Shown here: positions 48,211-57,510 of the stretch, piece after piece
Position numbering within the stretch: the first letter of the stretch is position 1
How the letters are laid out: every line of letters begins with the position of its first letter
Source of the DNA: a virus
Strand: one strand, 5' to 3'
Virus record (IMG/VR): IMGVR_UViG_3300036831_000092
Location: 1-58,047 of that record
Length of the DNA: 58,047 nt
Translations under genes and position numbers: made by a program
Notes under the pieces: generated by a model
The model's input: the letters and a program-made list of their open reading frames with translations, nothing else
Database searches by the model: none
What the model was told of the DNA's origin: nothing

Positions 48211-48217
48211 TTTCTTG

Positions 48218-48243
48218 GAGAAGTTGCTAAGCGCAACATTCTC
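48218..48243 (+). terminator. Hairpin after the integrase
   Basis: GAGAAGTTGC-taagc-GCAAC-a-TTCTC forms a 10-bp stem with one bulge, 8 nt past the integrase stop. Likely terminator; no clear T-tract. The remaining stretch to the hpt start holds no gene and may contain the attachment site. Confidence 0.4.
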
Positions 48244-48343
48244 TCATAGTATGTCGCACCACGAAGGCGCGCGCAAATCGGTCGGCGCGGGCGCGTTCGT
48301 CGCACGGAAGTTCAGCGAATCTTATTTCCACGGGAGGCCGCCC

Positions 48344-48907
48344 TTGTCTTCTTCCGCCATCGCCCCTTCGGAGTTCAGCAACCCCAACCTCGAACCGCTC
48401 TTCACGGCGGAGCAGATTCAGGCGCGCGTCGCGGAGATGGGTGCAGCGATAGCGCGCGACTACGCGGGCGGGACGCCGCTTCTGGTCGGCGTGCTCAAAG
48501 GCGCGTGCATCTTCCTGAGCGACCTGGTGCGCGCCACAGACCTGCGGCTCGGCGTCGAGTTCATGGCGATTTCAAGCTACGGCATGGGCATGCGCTCGTC
48601 GGGCGAGGTGAGAATCGTGAAGGACTTGGACGTGCCGGTCGAGGGGCGCGACATCCTCATCGTCGAGGACATCGTGGACACAGGGCTGACGCTCTCCTAC
48701 CTGATCGCCAGCCTCCACGGGCGCGGCGCGAAGAGCGTCAAACTTGCCGCCCTGCTCGACAAGTGGGAGCGGCGCGAGCGCGAGGTGACGATTGATTACT
48801 GCGGCTTCCGCATCCCGGACGCCTTCGTCGTCGGCTACGGGCTGGACTTCGCCGAGCGCTACCGCAACCTGCCATATATCGCCATTCTAAAAGACCCGAA
48901 CGCGTAA
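48344..48907 (+). CDS. hpt: Hypoxanthine phosphoribosyltransferase
   Basis: 187 residues from a TTG with GGGAGG upstream; this length is normal for the family. LVGVLKGACIFLSDL, the flexible-loop region VEFMAISSYGMGMRSSG, the PRPP-binding EDIVDTGLTL and the WERREREVTIDYCGFRIPDAFVVGYGLD purine-binding region (in two pieces) are all present. It converts hypoxanthine and guanine with PRPP to IMP and GMP. Host gene, directly next to the prophage end; an in-frame ATG at 48251 would add a non-conserved extension. Confidence 0.9.
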   Translation: MSSSAIAPSEFSNPNLEPLFTAEQIQARVAEMGAAIARDYAGGTPLLVGVLKGACIFLSDLVRATDLRLGVEFMAISSYGMGMRSSGEVRIVKDLDVPVEGRDILIVEDIVDTGLTLSYLIASLHGRGAKSVKLAALLDKWERREREVTIDYCGFRIPDAFVVGYGLDFAERYRNLPYIAILKDPNA

Positions 48908-48908
48908 A

Positions 48909-49015
48909 TCGTCAATCGTCAAACGTGAATAGCAGTCGAGCGGCGCACGCAGCCTGCGTGGTAAGCCGTGGGCGGCGACTTTTTCCGTTTACGATTGGTG
49001 ATTGACGATTGACGA
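48909..49015. repeat. Inverted repeat between convergent host genes
   Basis: TCGTCAATCGTCAA (48909-48922) and its perfect complement TTGACGATTGACGA (49002-49015) flank the 79-nt interval between hpt and deoB. The right arm overlaps the last codons of deoB. Confidence 0.55.
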
Positions 49016-50185
49016 AAGGAAACTTTCGCCCGCGCCGAGCTTGAGGCCGAAGTTGTCGGCGATGGTCTGGCCGATGTCGGAGAGCGAGGCGCGGTCGCCG
49101 AGGTTGACTCCGGCGCGTGCGCTCTTGCCGTAGACGAGGAGCGGGGCGTACTCGCGCGTGTGGTCGGTGCCGCGGTAGGTTGGGTCGTTGCCGTGGTCGG
49201 CTGTGATGACGAGGAGGTCTGTGTCGTTCATCACCGCTTCGATTTCGGGGAGGCGCGCGTCGAAGTGCTCCAGCGCGCGGGCGTAGCCTTCCGTGTCGCG
49301 GCGGTGGCCGTAGAGCATGTCGAAGTCAACGAGGTTCGAGAAGACGAGGCCGCGCGTTTGGCCTTGAAGCGCGGCGATAGTCTCGTCAATGGATTGATCG
49401 TTGTTCTTGCCGGGCAGTTCCCTCGTGACGCCCGCGGCGTCGTAGATGGAACTTATCTTGCCGACGGCGACAACGTCTAACCCCGCGCCGGAGAGCACGG
49501 GCAGGAGCATTTCGCGCGGCGGCGCGACCGCGTAGTCGTGCCGGTTCTCAGTCCGCCGAAAAGCGCCCGGCTCTCCGACGAAAGGGCGCGCGATGACGCG
49601 GCCCACCTCGTGCTCGCCGCGCAGAATGTTTCGCGCCGTCTCGCAAATCTCGTAGAGACGCCTGAGGGGCACGACCTCTTCGTGCGCGGCGATCTGAAAG
49701 ACCGAGTCGGCGGACGTGTAGATGATGGGCTTGCCCGTGCGGACGTGCTCCGCGCCGAGTTCCTTGATGATCTCCGTGCCCGACGCAGGCGTGTTGCCGA
49801 GGACGCCGGGCACGCCCGTCTCACTGACGAAGCGTTCGATGATCTCCGCGGGGAAGCCTTCGGGGTAGGTCGGGAAGGCGCGCTCCAGAATGATGCCGGC
49901 CATCTCCCAGTGGCCCGTCGTCGTGTCCTTGCCGTTCGAGCGCAGGGCGCAGCGACCGAACGAGCCGCGCGGCGCGGCCACGGGCGGCACGCCCGCGAGC
50001 GTGCGGATGTTGCCCAGACCCCAGCTTCGCAGGTTCGGCAACTTCACTTCGCGCGACTCAAGGACGTGGCCGAGCGTGTCCGCGCCCGCGTCGCCCCACG
50101 CGGCTGCGTCCGGCATCTCGCCAATGCCGAGGCTGTCGAGGACGATCAGAGCGATGCGCTCGAAGGCGCGTTTGTCGTTCGTCAT
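48989..50185 (-). CDS. deoB: Phosphopentomutase
   Basis: A 398-residue alkaline-phosphatase-superfamily enzyme. DSLGIGEMPDA (metal Asp), NGKDTTTGHWEM (phosphothreonine site), TSADSVFQIAAHE, NLVDFDMLYGHRRD and the C-terminal TADHGNDPTYRGTDHTREYAPLL are all conserved. It interconverts ribose/deoxyribose 1- and 5-phosphates in nucleoside salvage, matching the hpt neighbour. Its last residues (SSIVNHQS) come from the inverted-repeat DNA. Confidence 0.95.
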   Translation of the reverse strand: MTNDKRAFERIALIVLDSLGIGEMPDAAAWGDAGADTLGHVLESREVKLPNLRSWGLGNIRTLAGVPPVAAPRGSFGRCALRSNGKDTTTGHWEMAGIILERAFPTYPEGFPAEIIERFVSETGVPGVLGNTPASGTEIIKELGAEHVRTGKPIIYTSADSVFQIAAHEEVVPLRRLYEICETARNILRGEHEVGRVIARPFVGEPGAFRRTENRHDYAVAPPREMLLPVLSGAGLDVVAVGKISSIYDAAGVTRELPGKNNDQSIDETIAALQGQTRGLVFSNLVDFDMLYGHRRDTEGYARALEHFDARLPEIEAVMNDTDLLVITADHGNDPTYRGTDHTREYAPLLVYGKSARAGVNLGDRASLSDIGQTIADNFGLKLGAGESFLSSIVNHQS

Positions 50186-50212
50186 TTTTTCTTCGTTGTC
50201 CTTCTGAAGCGG

Positions 50213-51454
50213 TCAACCCCGCGGCGCGCGGTAGCCGTCGCGCGCGCGCACCTGCGCGTCACGCACGCCGCGCACGGTGACGCGGATGTTGCGGAAAGCG
50301 CCGTCGCGCGTCTTGTTGGTCGGGTAGTAGCCGAGGCTGTACTGCGTGCCGATGTCTTCGGCGACATGACGGAAGGCGCGCTGCGCGTCGCGGAGGTCGG
50401 CGACGGGGAAGGTCTTGCCGCCGGACTCGCGCGCAAGCTGGTTCATCTCCTGTCGCGCGATTTGATAGAGAGTGCGGCTCGCGTGCATGCGCTCGAACTG
50501 ACCCATCCGGCAGAAGTCGGAGAAGTCTGCGGCGTCCGCGCCCGGCGCGATAACGCGCCGGTAGCGTTCGAGCTGCGCGTGCGAAAGCCGCAAAGCGCCG
50601 TCGTCCTGGCAGTCTTCCATCAAACGATCTTCGACGTACTCCTCCGTGTTGACCTCGACGAAGTAAGAGACCAGCCCGGCGCGCTTCAACATCTCCCGCG
50701 CGCTCTCGAAGTCCGACTCGCTCGTCGAGTCAACGCCGTCCGTGAGCGCGACGAGCGCGCGACGACCGCGCAGCGCATCTCTCGGCCCGTCGCGGAAGAC
50801 TTCCTTTGTGACCCTTTCGAGGCTGTCGTAGAAGGGCGTGCCGTTGGACGCGCCGATGTTCTCGATGGCCTCCTGCAACTCCTTGCGGTCGTCGGTGAGC
50901 GGCGTTTTGACTTCGACGGTGGCGAGTTTCTCGCTCCCGTCCTGCTTGGTGTCGAAGGCGAGGACGGCGACGCGGTCGCCGGGCCGGAGCGCCTCGACGA
51001 AGGCGAGCGCGGCGCGGCGTATGAGTCCCACCTCCTCGCGCGTCGAACCCGACGTGTCCAGAAGCAGCGCGACCTCGAAGGGCGCTTCGGTCGTCGCGAA
51101 GTTGGCGATCTTTTGCGGTCGCCCGTCCTCGAATATCTGGAAGTCTTCGGCGCGCAGGCCCGTCAGGGGCCGCCCCGCCCCGTCCGTGACGACCGCCGGG
51201 ACGGAGACGAGTTGCGTCTCGACGCGCACCACGTCGCCCTCGTCAATCTCCTCGCCCGCGCCGTCCGCGCCCTTCGCGGAAGACTGTTTGGCGGCGGGCG
51301 TGGGCGTCGCGTCGGGCTGCTGCTGCGCGCCGACCCTGCGCGGGCGCTGATGCGTCTCGTCCTGCGCAATGCCGCCCGGCGCAGCGGCGAAGATGACGAG
51401 GACGATGAGCGAAGTGAGCGCGCAGGCTTTTGCGCTTGCCGGAAACTTCAGCAC
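50213..51454 (-). CDS. Secreted VWFA-domain protein (acidobacterial type)
   Basis: A 413-residue protein. A signal peptide (ALTSLIVLVIFAAAPGGIAQ) is followed by a disordered Arg/Pro/Gln region. An N-terminal beta module comes next (VPAVVTDGAGRPLTGLRAED FQIFEDGRP), then the VWFA domain with MIDAS DTSGSTREE at about 130-140 and ALVALTDGVDSTSE. This combination is the family frequently expanded in Acidobacteriota. Function unknown. It starts a minus-strand pair with deoB 27 nt downstream. Confidence 0.85.
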   Translation of the reverse strand: MLKFPASAKACALTSLIVLVIFAAAPGGIAQDETHQRPRRVGAQQQPDATPTPAAKQSSAKGADGAGEEIDEGDVVRVETQLVSVPAVVTDGAGRPLTGLRAEDFQIFEDGRPQKIANFATTEAPFEVALLLDTSGSTREEVGLIRRAALAFVEALRPGDRVAVLAFDTKQDGSEKLATVEVKTPLTDDRKELQEAIENIGASNGTPFYDSLERVTKEVFRDGPRDALRGRRALVALTDGVDSTSESDFESAREMLKRAGLVSYFVEVNTEEYVEDRLMEDCQDDGALRLSHAQLERYRRVIAPGADAADFSDFCRMGQFERMHASRTLYQIARQEMNQLARESGGKTFPVADLRDAQRAFRHVAEDIGTQYSLGYYPTNKTRDGAFRNIRVTVRGVRDAQVRARDGYRAPRG

Positions 51455-51530
51455 GGTCTTACACTCTCGTTAACGAAACTTCAACGTCAAATATAGCCGC
51501 AAACGCGCGCGGACGGAAAGGGCGGAGGCG

Positions 51531-51722
51531 ATGCCCGTCATCGGGAGACTGGACAAGCAGGTTGACGAACTAATCATCTCCCCTGTCTCGAAGAGGCGGC
51601 GCGACGAAGAGCTGCCACCGGAACGGCAACGCGGCGAAGACTCGCCCGCGGCTTCAACACACACGCCGTCGGAAGGTGAGAGTTCCGCGAAGACGGACGA
51701 GTTGCCCGTCTGGCTTTTATAG
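51531..51722 (+). CDS. Small hydrophilic hypothetical protein
   Basis: A 63-residue protein (MPVIGRLDKQVDELIISPVS KRRR...), with an ordered N-terminus and charged, Pro/Ser/Thr-rich tail ending LPVWLL. Divergent from the VWFA gene. The 51723-51947 interval beyond holds no clear gene. Confidence 0.45.
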   Translation: MPVIGRLDKQVDELIISPVSKRRRDEELPPERQRGEDSPAASTHTPSEGESSAKTDELPVWLL

Positions 51723-51947
51723 AAGAATGAAGGCGAAAGGATGAGGCGAACCAGATTGCGTTCCTTCATCCTTGCCGCGCGGGTCTATCTTGTCAGGCAC
51801 GTCGGCGCGAGACACAGACGATTCATCTCATCCCCGGCCACTCCTCCCCGCAGCGCGCCTTCGGATCATCCGGTGCTCACCTTGTCCCGCACGCTTGACA
51901 CTTCGGCGCGCTTCTCTTAAATTGTGACTTCGGTTGCGGTTCTTTTC

Positions 51948-52022
<75 letters not shown>

Positions 52023-52055
52023 GACATACCCACGGTTTGAAAATTTAAGGTTCTC

Positions 52056-53300
<1,245 letters not shown>

Positions 53301-53427
53301 AATTCACTGATAATACAATATTTCACTCTTGGGATAAAGACTTTTTCTATCCTAGTAGGGCTTTGCCGATGTGATGAATAACGTAGCTGACAATGAATTC
53401 TGCCCTTTTCCAAATTCGTTTAAGCAC

Positions 53428-53727
53428 CTAATCGAGTTTAATGATCTCACCTTCCTCAACTACCATTCTTTCGCGCATAGGCTTGTCTTTGAGCGGCGCA
53501 TAAGCACCTTGTTCCCTTGCCACGCTCATAAGCCTTTCCTGAAGGTTTTCTAGTTGCCTCTTAACGTCCAAGTATTTGTTTAGGAGGGAGACTGGAACCG
53601 TAAAGGTTTTTCTATTGTTGTTAGCGGGCGTCCGGTTGATACTGAACGTCTTGTAGCCTTCATTGATGACTGCTAATTCAACTTTTTCTTCCGTATGTTC
53701 TTCTTCCCTTCGCGGTAATGACGACAT
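53428..53727 (-). CDS. 99-residue helical protein
   Basis: N-terminal acidic tail, beta segment (KTFSINRTPANNNRKTFTVP), then a helix (LLNKYLDVKRQLENLQERLM) and charged C-terminus. Overlaps the DUF1064-like gene by 50 nt. The 53301-53427 interval before it holds only the integrase promoter region. Confidence 0.5.
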   Translation of the reverse strand: MSSLPRREEEHTEEKVELAVINEGYKTFSINRTPANNNRKTFTVPVSLLNKYLDVKRQLENLQERLMSVAREQGAYAPLKDKPMRERMVVEEGEIIKLD

Positions 53728-54043
53728 AAGTGATGAATGGATAATTATCTACAAACAGCTTGAGCTTTAATCTCCATATCGGGGTAGCGAAGCCCTTATA
53801 TTCCCAAACCTGTTCCGTTCCGTTTTTCAGCTTTACGAAGAAATCAACTTTGTGATTGCAGATTTGAGCACCATGCAGGCCATATAGCGGAAAGTTTTTT
53901 TGTGGCTCTACCTTGAGAAGTTTGCCCGACTTAATAAGCAGATCAATTTCTTGTGCAAGACCCGCCTCGCCCTTACTGTCATAGAGTCGGCCATTGTACT
54001 CAGTTCTCTTATTGAAGAATTTAGTGCGTCGTTGGTAAGACAA
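53678..54043 (-). CDS. DUF1064-type putative endonuclease
   Basis: A 121-residue protein. YDSKGEAGLAQEIDLLIKSG, NHKVDFFVKLKNGTEQVWEY KGF and VVITAKGRRT match the phage DUF1064 family, with E...D...E-x-K nuclease-type residues (PD-(D/E)xK). Likely a small nuclease involved in recombination of the mobile element. Confidence 0.65.
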   Translation of the reverse strand: MSYQRRTKFFNKRTEYNGRLYDSKGEAGLAQEIDLLIKSGKLLKVEPQKNFPLYGLHGAQICNHKVDFFVKLKNGTEQVWEYKGFATPIWRLKLKLFVDNYPFITYVVITAKGRRTYGRKS

Positions 54044-54054
54044 ACGTGTGAGGG

Positions 54055-54387
54055 TTAATTATTTTCTTCGGTTACATTTCCGTCCAGTGTGCCGTTCTCG
54101 ATGCTGACAGATCCACACTCCGGGCATTGAGCATCAATTAAGGCGAGATTGGATTTGAACGAGTGGCGGCAGTCGGTACAAAGATAATCTCTTACCTTTC
54201 TTGGCCGCCCCTTGGCCTTCACTTTGATTGTGTATAGGCTTTTCCCCTTCTTCCGGCCCCTGCGCTTTTTAACAGGCTCCGGGGCTTCTTCAATCAATCG
54301 CCCCCCGACGAGATTTAAGAGCTGCGATTCGAGGGATTCCAACTGCCTGCACAAATCGCGCACCATCTCAACTTTTGTTTTGTCCAT
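54055..54387 (-). CDS. Zinc-ribbon hypothetical protein
   Basis: A 110-residue protein with N-terminal coiled-coil helix (VEMVRDLCRQLESLESQLLN), a Lys/Arg-rich linker (KKRRGRKKGK) and a C-terminal zinc ribbon (CTDCRHSFKSN ... CPECGSVSI). Possibly DNA-binding. Overlaps the next gene by one base. Confidence 0.55.
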   Translation of the reverse strand: MDKTKVEMVRDLCRQLESLESQLLNLVGGRLIEEAPEPVKKRRGRKKGKSLYTIKVKAKGRPRKVRDYLCTDCRHSFKSNLALIDAQCPECGSVSIENGTLDGNVTEENN

Positions 54388-54839
54388 TATTGAGTTGTTA
54401 ATACTTTGAACTTATGAACAAAGGACTGACTTAAAAAGACGTGTTTGGGAACTAAGGCGGCAGGTATCTTGAATTCTCCGACAAGCTTCTTTACTGGATA
54501 GCCATCAGCGAACGGTAGGAGGTCTTTAAGAAACATGGAGTATAAGCTTACGTCACCGTTTTCTGGCAGGCCGTATATCCAAATGGGAGAGATGGATTGA
54601 TGGAGTGCGGCCGGTTCAATACACACGTTGCCGGTCGCCTCAGAAAGCTCGTCATACTTCATTTCGAGCTTACAGAGTTCGCCGTTGATCCGAACTTCCC
54701 TATCCCAGCCTTTCTTATCTCGGTACTTCAGGTTGTCGCTATCAATAACCTCGCAGCCTTTTTCTTTAAGCACCTTTTCAACCTCACTTTCAAACCACCT
54801 CCCTACTTTTTTTCTATCTTTGAAATAGGCCGACTCCAT
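54387..54839 (-). CDS. PD-(D/E)xK nuclease-like protein
   Basis: A 150-residue protein with VGRWFESEVEKVLKEKGCEV at the N-terminus, KLEMKYDELSEATGNVCIEP (E-x-K plus downstream glutamate) and LHQSISPIWIYGLP. This order fits a small restriction-endonuclease-fold protein. The role is inferred. Confidence 0.5.
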   Translation of the reverse strand: MESAYFKDRKKVGRWFESEVEKVLKEKGCEVIDSDNLKYRDKKGWDREVRINGELCKLEMKYDELSEATGNVCIEPAALHQSISPIWIYGLPENGDVSLYSMFLKDLLPFADGYPVKKLVGEFKIPAALVPKHVFLSQSFVHKFKVLTTQ

Positions 54840-54849
54840 AGTTCATTTG

Positions 54850-55098
54850 TTATTTATTACCTCTCCTCTTCCCATACTCTGAATAGTTGTGCTTAGTGAT
54901 CCGCGAGGACGTTCCATAAGCCCATCCGATTTCCCATCCGTTCTTGTTTAAGGTTCTCTTGTGAACCGGGCAGCGCAGGCGTTCTAGCCTGTTCCTGTTT
55001 GGCTTCTTGCCGGTATAGCGATAGCAAACAGTAAGCGGCTTGCCGCACTTCTTGGGATGATGAAACTTTGGGTGTTTGTATTCTTCTTCTGGGGTCAA
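54850..55098 (-). CDS. Basic zinc protein
   Basis: 82 residues from TTG 55098 (TPEEEYKHPKFHHPKKCGKP). Cys/His (KKCGK, TVCYRY, RLRCPVHKR) suggest zinc binding, and the protein is strongly basic. Longer starts would lie inside the adjacent tRNA-like gene. Confidence 0.45.
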   Translation of the reverse strand: MTPEEEYKHPKFHHPKKCGKPLTVCYRYTGKKPNRNRLERLRCPVHKRTLNKNGWEIGWAYGTSSRITKHNYSEYGKRRGNK

Positions 55099-55118
55099 AG
55101 AAGGCGGGTGGTTACTCG

Positions 55119-55194
55119 TGGCGGGTGGTTTGGGAATCGAACCCAACGCGGCTGCTTTTGGAGAGCGGCCAGCCTATCCTTGGCGTTCCCACCC
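55119..55194 (-). tRNA. tRNA-Trp-like (anticodon CCA), degenerate
   Basis: 76-nt cloverleaf: acceptor GGGTGGG / ACCACCC (6 of 7 pairs), D arm GCC-AAGGATA-GGC, anticodon arm CCGCT-CTCCAAA-AGCAG (4 of 5 pairs), T arm TTGGG-TTCGATT-CCCAA, discriminator G and CCA. Position 8 is A rather than U, so function is uncertain. Carried by the second element. Confidence 0.6.
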
Positions 55195-55264
55195 TTTATT
55201 ACAGGATAGCAAGCCTATTAGAATGGTCAATGCCAGTTATCCACAGCCTTATGGAAGAATGATT

Positions 55265-55822
55265 ATGAGAATAAGTAATGATGCTAAAGAGCTAGCCAAG
55301 CTGAAATACATTCGAGGCGCGCAAGAGATTTCAAGCAAGCACTACGCGAATATTGAGCGATTTGAACGGACGATGCCGCGAGGTGGCATGATGAAAGGCG
55401 CGATAGACAAAGAGCATTTGCAGATGATCCAAGAACTAGCTGACTTATATTTGGAAGCCCACCTTGAAATGTTTGTAGCTGAAGGGATATTGCCCGATAC
55501 AAACGATATGAGGGAGTTCCGGGCCGAGATTGAAAATATAGTCAGCCGCAGATCAGGCGGTGAATTTTGGAGTCCGAGGCCATCAACTAACTCAACTCTG
55601 TCTTTCCTTCCACAAAGCATCTATATCAACTTCGCCAACAGGGTAAAGCAAATGGAGCTTGAAGCCAGGGTACACAAGGCCGCGCCAGAGCAACCGGCAA
55701 GCACCAGCTATAACACAACGATTCATGGCCCCAATTACGGTAACATTCAGCAGGGGGGTCAAGGTAATACTCAATCTGTAACCCGCGCCGGGTCAGAAGA
55801 GGAAGGCGATGAGGAAAATTGA
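55265..55822 (+). CDS. IQQGG-array protein 1
   Basis: A 185-residue protein whose start (MRISNDAKELAKLK) was chosen by homology with the third and fourth copies (MKLSEDA...). Helical N-terminal domain (about 1-140), linker with Pro/Ser/Ala, and C-terminal motif TTIHGPNYGNIQQGGQGNTQ. Its stop overlaps the next ATG (ATGAGG). The motif resembles bacterial amyloid signalling sequences (I-Q-x-G core). Function inferred as signalling or defence. Confidence 0.6.
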   Translation: MRISNDAKELAKLKYIRGAQEISSKHYANIERFERTMPRGGMMKGAIDKEHLQMIQELADLYLEAHLEMFVAEGILPDTNDMREFRAEIENIVSRRSGGEFWSPRPSTNSTLSFLPQSIYINFANRVKQMELEARVHKAAPEQPASTSYNTTIHGPNYGNIQQGGQGNTQSVTRAGSEEEGDEEN

Positions 55823-56369
55823 TTTAAGAATTAGCGCAGCCAGGAAGAAGCTGGCAGACAGCGAGTATAAGAAACAGGCTATCGAGATTGATAGGCGTTA
55901 TTCGCACATCAAGCTTAATGATATTACCTTTCACATGATGCGCGAAAAGGAGAGCCGTCAATATTTTCAAATCTACGCAGAGTGGATGAAGATAAAAGTG
56001 CGTGCAAGGCTACAAACCTACTTAGAAGCTTTCAAGGAAGAAGGGGTAATACCGGACGATGCTGACCTAAGCAATATGAGCTGGGCTTTTCAGGGCGTGA
56101 TAGAAGACTTTACCGCTTCCCTCCCTCAAGAATTAAGCTCAGCATTGCAGCAGCTTGGGAGAATGCAGGTAATCGAGGACGCCCGGAGAGATATTGACAT
56201 CTTTGCCCAAAAGATGAGCATTGAACAAATGAGGGCAGAGGCCCAGAAGCCCCAGCCGCCGCATGGGAATATCTACAATATGTACATAGGAGAAAATCGC
56301 GGGCCTATCCAGCAGGGCGGCAGCAGCAACACCCAAAGCACCAGCGGGAGCAATGATGAAACTAAGTGA
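55809..56369 (+). CDS. IQQGG-array protein 2
   Basis: A 186-residue paralogue: RISAARKKLADSEYKKQAIE at the N-terminus, a helical core with EEGVIPDDADLSNMSWAF, and the C-terminal motif MYIGENRGPIQQGGSSNTQ. The ATG lies within the end of gene 1 and its stop overlaps the start of gene 3. More diverged in the core than genes 3 and 4. Confidence 0.6.
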   Translation: MRKIDLRISAARKKLADSEYKKQAIEIDRRYSHIKLNDITFHMMREKESRQYFQIYAEWMKIKVRARLQTYLEAFKEEGVIPDDADLSNMSWAFQGVIEDFTASLPQELSSALQQLGRMQVIEDARRDIDIFAQKMSIEQMRAEAQKPQPPHGNIYNMYIGENRGPIQQGGSSNTQSTSGSNDETK

Positions 56370-56939
56370 AGATGCGAAGAAATTAGCTGAAGCCCTAATG
56401 AGCAAAGACCATTATCAGGTAGCTCTTTGGGCAGAAGAAGACATCAGAAGAGTGAGAGCCGCGAGAACACAATCAAACCCGCAATTCAATCAATTAATCG
56501 CCCATCACGAGGAGAGTATTAGAAGGACTTTCAAATACATAATTAACGCTTACGTTGAAGGTTACAAGATGGACAACTCGTTGATGGACGATGAAGATAG
56601 ACATGAAATTATTGAGTTCATTAGAAGCATGATTAATCGGCGGCTCGAACATATTACCAACTCAGTGGTGGGCCGTGACTTTATCATCCATATACCGGCG
56701 AAAAAATCCCTAACCTAGACGCTCAATTGGCTGGTCACTTCGACAGGTTGGTAGGAGAGGCAGCGGTAGAATTAAACTTGGTTCAGAACCAAATGGTAAT
56801 GGATCAGAAACGACGAGAGCGTGAAGAAAGATTAAGGGCTAACCAAATAAACATCTACGGCCACAACTACGGCAATATCCAACAGGGCGGCAGCGGTAAT
56901 ACTCAAAGTACCAGCGAGGGCGGCGATGAAGTTAAGTGA
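56356..56939 (+). pseudogene. IQQGG-array protein 3, frameshifted at an A6 run
   Basis: MKLSEDAKKLAEALMSKDHY... reads to IHIPAKKSLT and a TAG at 56716. After a -1 shift at GAAAAAAT (about 56699) the frame continues IPNLDAQLAGHFDRLVGEAA... to INIYGHNYGNIQQGGSGNTQ and stop 56939, matching copy 4 (LIPNMESYMTARLERILGEA). The combined length (194 residues) equals its relatives. Either a frameshift mutation, an assembly error or programmed -1 frameshifting. Confidence 0.6.
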
Positions 56940-57504
56940 AGATGCGAGTAAGTACGCGGAATCAATTTACAGAAAAGTTTTTACGCAATGCGCTATTGAT
57001 GGCGAAACAGAGCGTCGGAAAATCCGGGCGACTGCGACCCCAAGTAATCCTAATATCCCACAGATGTCAGATCACTTCGTTAGCCTCACAAAGCGGCTGG
57101 TTGATGCGCGGCTTGATTCTTACGTCCAAGCATACAAGCAGGACGGCCTGCTCATTGACGAAGAAGACAAGGACGAAATTATCGAGGCGCTTAGGAAGAT
57201 CATCAAAAACAATATAATGTGGGTAACTACTGACTCCACTCTCCGAGAATTCAGACTGCCCAATACCGGCCAGCTTATCCCCAACATGGAGTCCTACATG
57301 ACCGCCCGCCTTGAAAGAATACTTGGGGAAGCTGCGGTTGATTTAGATTTAGCCAGGAATCAAATGGTAATGGAGCGGAAGAATAGGAAAACTGAACTGC
57401 CGCCCACCCATTACAACATTCATGTCTATGGAGATAATCACGGCAATATTCAACAAGGCGGAGAGAATAACAGTCAGACCATTAACCCCAAGGAGGACGA
57501 GTAA
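56926..57504 (+). CDS. IQQGG-array protein 4
   Basis: A 192-residue paralogue (MKLSEDASKYAESIYRK...), with a conserved acidic stretch LLIDEEDKDEIIEALRKIIK and the C-terminal IHVYGDNHGNIQQGGENNSQ. It overlaps gene 3 by 14 nt in the same way as the other junctions. It ends 6 nt before the convergent CHAT-like fragment. Confidence 0.65.
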   Translation: MKLSEDASKYAESIYRKVFTQCAIDGETERRKIRATATPSNPNIPQMSDHFVSLTKRLVDARLDSYVQAYKQDGLLIDEEDKDEIIEALRKIIKNNIMWVTTDSTLREFRLPNTGQLIPNMESYMTARLERILGEAAVDLDLARNQMVMERKNRKTELPPTHYNIHVYGDNHGNIQQGGENNSQTINPKEDE

Positions 57505-57510
57505 CTTCCG

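Noticed and set aside
48211-48343. Exact attachment site of the large prophage
   Set aside because: The left end is outside the window, so the repeat pair cannot be compared.
49538-51496. 652-codon plus-strand ORF
   Set aside because: Shadow of deoB and the VWFA gene in GC-rich DNA.
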